The position numbers were made by a program, and so were the translations under genes. The notes beneath the pieces are model-generated. The model was not told the origin of the DNA. It saw nothing but the letters and a program-made list of their open reading frames with translations, and did not search any database. This document shows, piece by piece, positions 36,094 through 46,363 of a stretch of 64,000 nt of DNA. The number at the start of each line of letters is the position of its first letter. Position 1 is the first letter of the stretch. Where the stretch lies: the NCBI GenBank assembly GCA_032988165.1, contig JANTQF010000050.1:103377-167376 (forward strand), given 5' to 3'. The stretch is from Emmonsiellopsis sp. PD_33 (lineage: Eukaryota; Ascomycota; Eurotiomycetes; Onygenales; Ajellomycetaceae).

Positions 36094-36983
36094 ATGTGGG
36101 AGAGGGGCTATAGTGGTTTAGAGGGTTGAAGGGTCCCGTCTCTAAGTGATCTTCTCCCGTTTTAATGTCTTTCATCACATCTGTATAGGACCTTGGGTCT
36201 GTCTGTTATTCTAGCGTAGGCTGCCGTCTGTTCTTTCTTTCTTTATTATATCTGATAAATTGGCCTCCAAGGTAAATTGTATCAAACAGTTGTTTTTTTC
36301 ATACCCAGCACAAGCACAAGCCCCATCCGAATAAATATCGTTTCTTTCTTTTAAAACAAGCGAGGTAAAAAAAGAGGCAATAAAAGGAGAGAAAAGTGAT
36401 ATATATCTAAAAAAAATTCCTAAATCTAACATCCCATTTTCATCCATCCATTCTTATTTCTTTTCCCGTCTCTTCTCATACATACCCGCACCTCTCGTTG
36501 CTATGTATAGCTATAAGGGGTTTTTTATTAGCCTCCCCAAATTCCCCGACCCTCACGCTTGCTTCTTCTAAAGGATTATGTCAAAATATATCTCGCCCGC
36601 CGTGCTTCAGACTCCGTAAAGGTAACGTGAAAGAAAAATAAGAAACGGAGATAAGCCATGAAGGGGGAAAGGAGAAAACCTGTCAAGATTCCCTTATCTC
36701 GAAAAGCAAAAAGGGAGAAAAGAGAAATAGAAGCTGGTATTATAATAAGGATAAAATAGGCAAAAAAGGCAAAAATAAAAAAAAATAAAGGCGGGGGTGC
36801 GGAGGGACAAAAAAATGTCATTTGATAGGGAGACATAAAACAGCAGGAAAAAGAAAGTTACTACAAAAACCGTGCAAAAAAAATAATAAATGGAAAGGTC
36901 CCAATGGGAAAAAAATACAGGATGGGGAAGAACCTAGTAAGAAGGAAAAGGGATCAAGAAAAAGAGGTAATAAACAATCTCAA
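36094..36983. other. Convergent 3' region between permease and PDI-like gene
   Basis: AT-rich untranslated and intergenic sequence. The open frames at 36211-36836 (-) and 36822-37115 (+) are low-complexity or lie antisense to the next gene. The spacing suggests the two convergent transcripts end close together. Confidence 0.5.
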
Positions 36984-39405
36984 CTAATCCACCTTGCCGC
37001 TCGCACCTCCACTACCGAGCAGTCCCTCCTTGCCATCAAGATGGAAAAACCCACCGCCCGAACTTCCTGTAACCGCACCAAGGAGGCCACCTGCGGCGGT
37101 CCTGGTTCGTCTTAGCTTGCCCTTTACACATAGGGAAGTGAAGATCAATGCGAGGAAAATGATGGCGATGGACAGGAAAGGGTGGGAGAAGGTGAAGGAG
37201 CGCGTGCTGAAGAACATGCCCTCAAAGAAGCCGACGGTTGATTTGGACTTGAGCTTGCCGGAGGGCGAGATGATTTGGGTGATCGTCTCGAGGATCGAGG
37301 TGCGGCTGGGCATGATGTAGGCGCCGCTGGTGGTGGTGTCCCAATATCGGCGGTTCTGATTGCAAGGTGTTAGTACAGGTTGTATTTGATGTGGTCGTGG
37401 GTGAACAATCACCCTGGGTAGGATGACATAAACTTACATCTTCATCATTGATAATAACGCGCTCTCCATTCTTCACGTCAATACCGTAAGTTGTCCGAAT
37501 CCACCGATCCCAGAAGATGCCATCGACCCAGGCGAATCCAACCTGTTTTTTGTCATCTTCGCGGATAGTGATTTGCCGGCTCTTGGCAGCACGGAGTGCC
37601 CGTTGGTCATTCCGGTCTTCAGCCTCTTCAATCCGCAACTCCTTCGCATCCCGAAGCTCCTGTCTCTCGAGTTGGAAGAGCTTGGTTTGTTTTTCCATCC
37701 ACTCAAGCGCGGCGTTTTTGAGTTCCTTCTTATCTTGGATGAATTCATCAGAGCGTAGGCGGCTTAGGATACCAAGAACAACGTATTTACCCTCCATGAT
37801 TTCCCGGGCATTCGAGGCAGTCAGCTCTGGGACGATGGGGAGCCAGACGCTTTCCATCCAGTTGAGCATTTGCCGGAAATCCCTCATGTCCTTCGGGGCA
37901 AGCGCATTGTAATAGCTAGGGCGTCCGTCTCTCGAGACAAGAAGACGGGGCCAAGTAGAAATTTTGAATCTCTGGGCAAGAATTTCGCTGTCAGTCTTGA
38001 CTAATCTGGCGTGTCCGACCAAGCTCAAAGTCAAGCGGTCAAGCGCAGCGAAGTCTTCTGAAGTGGTAGCGTGGTCGAAGAAGTACAGGAAGATAACTTC
38101 CTCGGTTTCCTCCATTTCCTTGAAGGCAGCGGCATCGACGTATTGAACACCCTGACCAACAACTTCCACTGCCTTTTTCGCGTAGCTGACTAGATCGCCC
38201 AAGCCCCTTAACCCTTGATACTCAACGCGCTCGCCACCTCGGAAAAAGTTGATGGTAGGGTAAGAGTTAACGCGAGCATCTTTGCAAAGACGGCGCTCAG
38301 TCTCGCAGTTGACCTCGCCGACATTTAGGACACCTTTCATGTCCTTGGCCATCTGTCGCCACGTAGGAGCCAGGGCCTGACAATGAGTGCACCATGGGGC
38401 ATAGAATTTAATAAACCAGGGATCTTGGGTAGTTGTGACAAGTTTTTGAAAGCTCTCAGCTGTAAGTGGGATCGACGACCCTTGTGGGTTTGGAGTAGGA
38501 CGGTCCTTGTTCTTGGTCACCTTTGGCTCCAAAGGCTTGGGTTTGCCGTTCCCCAGTGGAGCACCTGCAGGTTTCTCAGGAGTCTCTTCTCCTTTAGCGA
38601 CTGGTTTGGCGGCTGGTTTAGCAGGGGGTTCCGCGGTGCCGACTTTGTTGTCACCAGGCTTGGGTAACTCCAATCCATCCCGCGGCCTGGACCCAGGTTT
38701 AATCTGCTCCAGTTTTTCTTCGATATACTGGCTCAAAGCTCCCAATTCTTTCTTCCCCGCGTATGCCTCGACGAATTTCCCATTGTAGTACAGCGAGAAC
38801 GTGGGGAAGACCTTCACATTCATGGCCTGGCATTTATCTGCGGAAGCAATGCAGTCCATGGAAGCGAAATGGAAGTTGTAATAGCCGTGAAACGAGTTAA
38901 GGGAGGATTCCGCGTCTGGGGCTTGCTTGGAAGTGGATGTCGAAAGAGGATTTGATGTCTTCTTATAATCAATAATTTGATACTGCTATGGGGCTGGAGA
39001 AATACTAACATAGTAGAATTCGTATAACGTTTGCCATGTTGGAGCGATCGATACACAGAACGGACAGTATGGAGAAAAATGTTTCACAAACCTATATGGT
39101 AGTCAGCCAGAGAGTTCAAATGAAGAGATATAGGAGGGCTTTTGGGGGAATGCCTACCAATAACCCTCCTTGATGCTCTGATCAAAGTTGTCCCCGTTCA
39201 GTTGTTTCATGGGGGGGACTGAGACGCCATTGAACACAGTCGACTCGTCAGGCGAAGCAGGGACACCCGCTTCAGCCTCTTCTCTGGGGACTAATCGCGG
39301 TGCTTGTAATGATCCATCATCGGTGCCAGAGTCTACTGAGGCTGCTGAGAGCACAGGATTCAGCAGCAAGGAAAGTAGCGACCATCCCAGGAGTGAGGCC
39401 TTCAT
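36984..39405 (-). CDS. Membrane-anchored ER thioredoxin/PDI-family protein (Eps1-like)
   Basis: A disulphide isomerase-type protein of the ER membrane, with two thioredoxin domains facing the lumen, likely acting in oxidative folding or quality control. Four exons, 39405..39158, 39091..39010, 38961..37438 and 37355..36984, give 741 aa. Residues 1-21 (MKASLLGWSLLSLLLNPVLS) are a signal peptide. Active site 1 is Cys92-Pro-Phe-Cys95 and site 2 is Cys301-Thr-His-Cys304, in the APWCTHCQALAPTW context. A Pro/Lys-rich linker lies between them. A C-terminal membrane helix spans about residues 677-696 (HPFLSIAIIFLALIFTSL), followed by a basic, Gly-rich tail. CPFC is an unusual active site; CGHC is commoner. 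The acceptor of exon 3 may be 38958, one codon later. The promoter has been invaded by the transposon at 39767. Confidence 0.93.
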
Positions 39406-39766
39406 GCTGGGTGGCTAAGGCCAGACGGGCCCTAGTACCAGCAAACTGTTTATCCCAGACACTCCCACTCTAGAACCCGCGTGAAATTTGGGTTTCCAGC
39501 CCCAAAACGGATGTGTGGAATCGGGGAGTGTGTTCGTGTCGGGAACGGGTTGAGCTGACGGTGGTTGTGATACGGGGGGTTGGTGGATTTAGCTGCACTC
39601 GGGCGTCAGAGGATATGTGGTTCGCGGTGTTCCAGGCAACTAGACGGCGAGCAGAGCGAAAGACGGCGATGGGATGTTGTCTGGGTTGAGAGATGCAATT
39701 AATGTCGTCGTCTCCTTATTATCAAACCCGAAGCTGAGCCGCACCAGACGACGGAACACGTGCGTA
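39406..39766. promoter_or_regulatory. Left half of a split divergent promoter
   Basis: This is the upstream region of the PDI-like gene, ending at the element's TA target. CACGTG lies at 39757-39762, three bases from the insertion site. The complex I gene lies on the far side of the element in divergent orientation. Without the element the two ATGs would be about 555 bp apart. Confidence 0.6.
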
Positions 39767-39897
39767 CAGTTCACCTGACCTGTTGGTGCGGTCGGCTGAC
39801 CACACTAAATAGGGTCACCTGACCAAACCACACAAACACTAAACCTGCACTAGTCAAAAGGTCAGCTCACCTCTTACTACCTCCATCTTCTTTACAA
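39767..39897 (+). repeat. Left terminal inverted repeat
   Basis: About 131 bp. The first 58 bp match the right end with three mismatches, where the left copy keeps C or G and the right copy has T or A. After a roughly 10-bp indel the match resumes (AGGTCAGCTCACCTCTTAC, then CTCCATCTTCTT). Internal CTGACCACACTAAA and CACCTGACC motifs may be transposase sites. Confidence 0.85.
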
Positions 39898-40005
39898 CCT
39901 TCTTACACTACACCACCCCCCCCCCTCTTTTTTTTTCATTTTTATCTTGACCAGTCATATACTAATCAAATATATCTCCCTCTCTCCCTCTTACCAACCA
40001 CAACA

Positions 40006-41051
40006 ATGACCAACCAGCTGGAGAAGCATGTAAGTAATACTGGTAGCTGACTGGTAGCTGACTGGTGGCTGACTAGTAATAGTCAGCCTATAACTACTAC
40101 TATAAAATGGGGAAGGAAGAGTTATCCCTGCCTGAGTAAGATAAAGATGTAAGTCAAAATCAATTATATCTCATTTTAACCTCACTTTGGCTAGTTAGTA
40201 ACTGGTTACTGACTGGTGCACCACTAGTCCAAGATTAATATTCTGGTTGGTGAAGAGTACTGCTGTTGGCCTGGCTACTTCAAATTGATAAGTTTATCTA
40301 CTAATCTACTACTAGTAGGTGACTGATTGCTGACTAGTACAGGACTAGGTTAATACTAATAACCTTAGGAAATATGTTAAGAAGTATGAAGGGGCTATGG
40401 TGAAGAATGAGAGTAAAGATGGAGGAATAAAGTAGGATAGAATTAACTAGAGCTTAAATATATTTACTAGTTCTATATTACTTCCTTATTGATTGCTAAC
40501 CAGTCACAGCTTTCTACAAAAAAATGATGGGAGATTTTAATGTAAAGACTGCAGGCCTAATTAATAATCTGACTGATAATATATCAGTTAGATCTTCTTC
40601 TCATTTGGAGGGCAATAATAAGGGTAAGAAGAAGGACTTAATGAAGTTACTAATACATAAGGATGATAAGGCAGTAAGTAGTTTCCTACTAGTAGTTAAC
40701 TAATTGCTGACTAGTGGTAATATAACATTATCAAAGTCAAGAAGTTGATTTGAGCTCATGGGCTGAGCATCCCCTGTGATGAGTATAAGGAGATTGAAAA
40801 TGATAAGTCTTTACTAGTATCCTACTGGTAGTTGACTGGTGACTGACTAATAGGTTTAAGCTTATTATAATGTGCTTGATAAGTGCTCCTATAGAGCTTT
40901 ATTTGCTCTACCTGGCCCTACTGGTCAGCAACCAGTTGAGATGGAGGAGGAGGAGGAGGAGGAGGAGAAGGAAGAGAAGGAGGAGAAAGAGGAGGAAAAA
41001 GAGGAGAGAGAGGAGGAAAAGGGAGGAAAGAAGAAGAGGGAGAAGAAGTAA
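40006..41051 (+). pseudogene. Left gene of the element, decayed, Glu/Lys-rich C-terminus
   Basis: Reads MTNQLEKH from ATG 40006 into a GTAAGT donor at 40030. Further coding blocks are visible. One near 40540-40673 reads ...LTDNISVRSSSHLEGNNKG... to HKDDKA before GTAAGT at 40674. The last block reads NVLDKCSYRALFALPGPTGQ, then an acidic/basic run of Glu and Lys ending at TAA 41049-41051. Between the blocks lie introns holding 11-bp arrays (40041-40085, 40192-40229, 40313-40348, 40690-40720, 40815-40857). The composition suggests a DNA- or chromatin-associated accessory protein rather than a transposase. This is inference, and no domain is recognised. Confidence 0.55.
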
Positions 41052-44000
41052 TATAGAACTAGTGGTGATTAGTAGGTAACTAGTAGGGGGATTTTGTTTT
41101 TTTCTTTTTAAATGATGATGAATGGGAGTGCTTAGTTTAATTTGATTTTTAAATGAATAAAAAATGAGTTGATTTTTATTTTATTTTGATTTTATCTGAG
41201 TAGTTAATGATCAGTGACCAACTAGTGAGGCACTAATAATAGAGTATGAAAATCTAGTCTGAATTTAGATTCTAATTTAAATCATGAATATAAGTAACTT
41301 ATATATACTACTAGTTTTTAAAATTATATTATATTTCTTATTAAATATATAAATTATAAACACTATACAATATATAGTTATATAGTATAGATATAGATAT
41401 ATATATATGTATATATATATTAAGAGATTTATTTAGAAATATTAACTTTTAATTTTAATTAAATCTTTCACAAGATTTATTAAATATCATAGTTTTATAT
41501 ACTATTATTAGAAAGTTTGCTGAGATTCCTTTAATCTATATGCTATATATAGAAGATCAAAAAGTGCCAACCAGTATATAACCAGTCACTAATAGGTAGT
41601 TACCAGTTAGTTATCAGTTATTCATTGGGGGAACATCTGCTCCTTCTCTACTCTTTAAATCTCAAGCCTTAACCATTGATTATTCAACTTCATCTGCTTA
41701 ATTTCAGCTGCCTCATACTAGAGTCTCATTTCATTAGTTCTATTTTGAATTTCCTTATTCCTAAGGGCTAGCTCCCTCTCTTATACTTGAATATTATAGA
41801 GGTTAGTAGAGGCCACCCTTCAGAGGTTGGAAACAGAAGATTGTTAAGTAACATTATACTGATTAGTAACTAATGAGCACTGATGAGTAATCAGTATGCA
41901 TATAGATTACTTACCTCTAGGTTGGACTCAGTAATCTTAGTGAAGAAGATCTTATTAATTATGTAGAGAGTAGATTACTATGATAGCTAGACTATTATAA
42001 ATTATATTTAAATTAGTATTTAAATGATCAGTCAGCCACTAATGGGCTACTAATGACAAACTAGTAAAATATATTATAATCTTAAAGTTCTTCTCCTGGA
42101 CCCAGATCTATATCAAATATTTCCAGATGAGGATGTCTGATTAAATAAGGTGTCCTTCTGATTACCCTTCTCATGGCAATCTTATTTCCACTTTTCTGCT
42201 ACTAGTAAGCAACTGGTGTGCTATCAGTAGATAATTAGTATAATAGAAAGACTCACCTCACTGCAGACTGTTAAAGTATCTTTAACTTAGAGTATTTATT
42301 CACTGATTATGATGTACACTATATCTATTACAGACTCTAAACTAGTTAATATTACACACATCAAGCATTCAATCATTATATCAGATTAGTCAGTCACTAG
42401 TGACCTATCAGTCTCATACTGATCATCTTTCTTAGATTGAACTTACTTCAGAATTATTTCTAGCACTAATTCATATCATCCCCATTTTAAAGACTTATTA
42501 TGTGTCTGCTCAACTGCATTTATATGATTTTGAATCTCACTATACCTTATAGAAGATATTAATGAGCAATATATATTAATATCAGCTATAATAATAGGGT
42601 TCTTTTTATGCCAAGCTTAATTAGCAACCTTATTGAACTCATATTCTGTATCTCCACTGGTTAGTTACTAATCAGCCATCAGTATATAACTAGTAGCACA
42701 CATGACATATCAATTAGTTGATTGCAGAGATGAAGATACTTTTAATCACTAGCACAGGTAAGGAAACTTAGCATTTAGTTCTGAAGCTTAATATTATTTT
42801 TACTAGTTCCAATGGTTTTATCAACCCCATGTAGTAGGTGAATACAGCAGAAGATGATGATATTTCTTAGCTGCTAGACTCATTCTTAATGGAGTAAGTT
42901 AATTATAGAAAGTACTTATTCAAATTCTAACTAATAAGCTACTAGTGAGCTACTAGTGATAGAGTAATAGGAAACTTACCAGATATTTACTTACTATTCA
43001 TATTTATTACCACTGCATGTAGACCTTCATCATGAAGATAGTGAAAATAAAGTTGAGAGTCAGTTATCTCAGCAATCAGGGTAAAGGTCTGTAAAAATAA
43101 CTGCTTATACATTGCTGCTGTTTCTGTGTTGATGATAACTCAGAGGAGGATAATGACTGTTTAACTAGTAAGTAACTAGTAGCTACTGGTTGCCTACTAA
43201 TAGATAACTGGAGGACATACTCTTATTATAATCTAGTAGTATTATTGCAAAGACAACCTCATTAATATACTACTTCTAAAGACACTTAAATAACATATCA
43301 ATCTCAAATGACTTTAAAGTAATTATTAGTTGAAGCTGCTCCTTAAATCCATAGAAGATCATAAACTGATTATCTTTCTGAAAGATCCATTGAATATATA
43401 GCTATCAGATATCAATATAGATTCTATGCAAGGAGCTCTGATCAGTACATTACTGATGTCAGGCTAGTAAACTACTAGTGCTATACTGATACTAATCTTA
43501 TCTGATTACTGATCAAGTTGATACTGGTAAATAGCATCAGTAAGATCACACCCCTCAGGGTAATTAAAGAGGCACTGCTTATATATAATAGTAGAAAGAT
43601 TACTCATATTAACCAGACTCTGATGGACTTAACTAATGGTATTACTATGATATTTATCACAGAGTTCCTTAATTTAAGGGGACTTGAGGAAATGTACTAT
43701 ATCTATAATTAGTATAACCTCTCTGACACTAGTTAGTAACCAGTGGGTGACTAGTGACATACTAGTTGTAAGGTCTGAATTGCTCATTTAATAGATAATT
43801 ATTGTAATATCCCATGCAATATGAGTAGGTATTTGTGTTGGAGGAGGTAGCACATGTGAGTGTACACCATAAGATTATAATGCAATATAGGATCTATTCT
43901 GAAGGTCATAAGAGATAAGAATGTCAAATGTAACATTATATGAATACTTGATAATTCATCCCTATTCCTAGAAATGGTTAATTCCTTTTACAACTAGTTA

Positions 44001-45031
44001 GCCACTAATTAATAACTGATTGAGCACTGATAAGAGACCAGTATAATACTAGTAGAAGTAACATACTGCAATTAGATTATTAAGTGATTGTAGGATAGGT
44101 ACTACTATATAATTTAGCCTTAATCTTTATCTTATTATTAAGAAGTCCTTCTAAATAAGTGAGATCTATAATTATTATTAATGTAATTACCTGAAAGAAG
44201 TGAGCATTCCCAAATATATTATATATATATGTGATAAAGGAATAGTAGCTCCCAGCAACATTCTAGTTAATAATTAGTCATGCACTAGTGGACTATCAGT
44301 AGCACACTAGTCAGCTACCAGTAAAGAATGAAACTTACTGGTCTTGTTGATATGTGCTATTATAGCCTATATATTGGGCTTGCTGCAGCACCACATGCAT
44401 GTGCATTATATTAGATACTGAACTAATGTTTTATCTCATAGTATAGACTAGTAATTGATTAGTTACTAACTGATGAGGCACTAGTAGGGACATATCTAAT
44501 AGCTGCCTGAATTGATGGCTGCCTTCTCTCTGTAGGCACTGTAGTTTAAAGTGAGGAAATTTACTCTCATAACTCCTTAGTAATACTAGTATGCTCAAAA
44601 TTTCTGAGTTCTAGTTGAAGATATTTACAACTCTGAATTCCAGAGTAATGATACTAATGTCATTAAATATAGTAGTTAAGATATTAAGAGTGTGTTCTCT
44701 TTGCTAATATTACTTGAAATTTCCTATATTAAACCTGTATGTGACCAGTCAGCTACTGGTGAGTAACTAGTATCCAATCAGTGCCTACTAGTAGCACTTA
44801 CCAATTTCCATGGCAATTAAATGTCTGCTAGATTCAGTGCACCTATATGAATGATATAGGTATAACCTCTCTCATCAGTCTTGGGGTATTCAGATATAAG
44901 ATTAATATGTTCAATATAATGTGTTAGAAGTTGATTTATTATACAGGCATCCAGGAGAACAATTAGTTCATAGGGTATCTAACTGGTTAGTAACTAGTAT
45001 ACTACCAGTGAGACACTAGTGAATGAGTAGT
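40041..45031. repeat. Dispersed 11-bp tandem arrays (ACTAGT + 5 nt)
   Basis: The unit is ACTAGTNNNNN, repeated two to six times at an 11-bp period. The cleanest array is 40041-40085, with ACTGGTAGCTG-type units. Array positions (approximate starts) are 40041, 40192, 40313, 40468, 40690, 40815, 41060, 41201, 41569, 41859, 42029, 42203, 42387, 42658, 42932, 43165, 43466, 43730, 43995, 44263, 44449, 44746 and 44983. Variants ACTGGT, ACCAGT, ACTAAT, ATTAGT and ACTGAT differ from the core by transitions. The core is its own reverse complement, so arrays look alike on both strands. At least nine coincide with predicted introns bounded by canonical donors and AG ends. Confidence 0.85.
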
Positions 45032-45136
45032 GATACATACAGCATTTTCATCAACTATCTCCCTGTGTGCCTCCTTAAGTGCCTTCTGTTCAGGCTGAAA
45101 TTCTAAATATATAGCTATCTCAGCTATATTATTCAT
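41622..45136 (-). pseudogene. Right gene of the element, many array-bearing introns, decayed
   Basis: ATG 45136 opens a clean 32-codon exon (MNNIAEIAIYLEFQPEQKAL...), ending at a GTATGT donor (45040). The next exon, 44978-44802, is open for 59 codons with one TAA where CAA would fit. Predicted introns (minus strand, donor high) include 45040-44979, 44801-44735, 44338-44263, 44066-43994, 43220-43165, 42979-42931, 42256-42196 and 41914-41859. They are 49-76 nt, start GTAAGT, GTATGT or GTGAGT, and consist almost wholly of the 11-bp array. One exon contains GVHSHVLPPPTQIPTHIAWD, vaguely like the His-Pro segments after FLYWCH/WRKY-type zinc fingers of MULE-like transposases; this is weak. The C-terminus is a coiled-coil-like Glu/Arg/Leu-rich stretch ending at 41622. 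It is probably the transposase relic, family unknown. Confidence 0.6.
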
Positions 45137-45166
45137 ATTGAGGGTGGGTAAAAAACCATAATAATA

Positions 45167-45285
45167 TTGTAAGAAGATGGAGATGTAAGAGATGAGCTGA
45201 CCTGTTAACTAGTGTGGATTTTAGTGTGGTCAGATGACCCTATTTAGTGTGGTCAGCCAACTGCACCAACAGGTCAGGTGAACTG
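45167..45285 (-). repeat. Right terminal inverted repeat
   Basis: About 119 bp, the reverse complement of the left end with transitions and one indel. The minus-strand gene starts (45136) only about 30 bp inside it, so this TIR probably carries that gene's promoter. Confidence 0.85.
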
Positions 45286-45479
45286 TAACCTGACAGAACA
45301 CTTGGTTTCTTTTTTTGGACTCGGCTCGGCGCCCAGTTGTTCCGGCTCCGGCGAACTTCAATGTGCACGACGACGATAAACATCATCAACTCGCTGCCAT
45401 CCCCCGAACACGCCTGTCCGCAACAGCAATTGAGCCCGTTACTGCGCGGAATTGCTGTTCTTGCCCCGTATTTGCCATA
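45286..45479. promoter_or_regulatory. Right half of a split divergent promoter
   Basis: Only 194 bp separate the element from the ATG of the complex I gene. That gene must therefore use this short leftover sequence or promoter elements within the TIR. Confidence 0.55.
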
Positions 45480-46363
45480 ATGAGGGCCACTCTGCGATTG
45501 CTGGCCAACGTCAAGCCGGCCAGATACCTCGAACCCAACACGCCCACCGGCCTCACCGGCCTCCTCACCCACCCCCAGCCGCGACAGGCTCTCCTCGGAG
45601 TGTACAGTGACACCCTGAGTAAGCTCAAGGATATCCCCGAGTCGTCCGTCTATCGTCAAGCCACCGAAGCCCTTACGCAACACCGACTGAAAATCGTCGA
45701 ATCCACCCTTCCCCCCGGTTACGAGAAGTGGCTCAAGGAAACGCAGGAACTCGCCGCGCAGAACCCAGACCGCTATCAGGCATTCAAAACGCCAAATGGC
45801 TCCATACTCTTCCGCATTGTAGAAAAGGGCCAGTCCAAAATCACACAACAGGATATTGATGAGCGACAACGGTTTTTGGAGCAGGAGCAGGCAGAGGATG
45901 CGGCCGATGCCGCCGAAGAAATGTCCCCGGAACAACTGAAGCTTTATAACGAAAAGGCCAGAAAGGAGGCAGCCATTGCCAAGGAGCAGGCCAGACAGGA
46001 GGGCGAGGCTTCCGAGCCCGAGATCAAGATTAGCTGGGTGGACGAACCTGTGCTGGAAGCATCCCAGTAAGTGACATATCGGGGTCCTGCAAGACCAATT
46101 CGGGATCCCTCTTCTGATAGATTCTAGGATTTCTGAGATCGAGAACAAGATCGGCGCTGGGTTAATTGAGGAGGTCATCCAGGTTGCCCACGGAGAGTTG
46201 GAGCTAGTGGATGAGATGGCCAAGTCCCGGGCGTAAGTTCCAACGAGAATCGAAAACAGATAATACCTTTTGCTGACTTTTTATCTGCAGTTGGGAGGAA
46301 CTCGAAGAAAAGCCAAAGCCCGGCCAATGGACGTATTTTGGCAGAGGCGCCAACGAAAGCTAG
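45480..46363 (+). CDS. NDUFA5: Complex I accessory subunit, NDUFA5/29.9-kDa type
   Basis: An accessory subunit of the peripheral arm of mitochondrial NADH:ubiquinone oxidoreductase. Exons 45480-46066, 46128-46232 and 46291-46363 give 254 aa; introns are 61 and 58 nt, GT-AG. I chose ATG 45480 over the in-frame upstream start at 45315 because it gives MRATLRLLANVKPARYLE, a basic mitochondrial presequence. Residues about 24-75 (HPQPRQALLGVYSDTLSKL, IPESSVYRQATEALTQHRL) form the conserved NDUFA5 helical domain. The remainder is the Glu/Lys-rich extension typical of the fungal 29.9-kDa protein, ending WEELEEKPKPGQWTYFGRGA. The gene was probably divergently paired with the PDI-like gene before the transposon inserted. 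Confidence 0.95.

Larger units (their letters stand above)
39767..45285. mobile_element. TIR-bounded AT-rich DNA transposon, family unassigned
   Basis: A 5519-bp element flanked by TA on both sides (39765-39766 and 45286-45287). Its ends match as inverted repeats starting CAGTTCACCTGACCTG. It contains two convergent gene relics (40006-41051 + and 41622-45136 -) and more than 20 short tandem arrays of an 11-bp unit. Composition drops sharply to AT-rich inside the TIRs. In-frame stops fall where CAA, CAG or CGA codons would fit, which is the footprint expected of repeat-induced point mutation. TA duplication is typical of Tc1/mariner-type elements. However, the size, the many introns and two genes do not fit a simple mariner, and I could not assign a transposase family. 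Confidence 0.8.

Noticed and set aside
37222..37437. Continuation of the PDI-like exon 3 frame to 37222
   Set aside because: The frame runs through the GTAAGT donor at 37437 into intron sequence. Splicing to 37355 restores the family-type C-terminus with a membrane helix.
40870..41079. Arg-rich 69-codon open frame
   Set aside because: It is the shifted frame of the Glu/Lys-rich tail of the element's left gene, whose frame continues a sensible upstream coding block.
40041..45031. CRISPR-like array, because short repeats recur at fairly regular spacing
   Set aside because: Units are 11 bp, tandem in clusters, degenerate and lie within predicted introns of a eukaryotic transposon. There are no repeat-spacer units or cas genes.
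45315..45479. N-terminal extension of the complex I subunit in the same frame
   Set aside because: The upstream part begins just 30 bp outside the transposon, is not presequence-like, and the ATG at 45480 gives a normal mitochondrial presequence.
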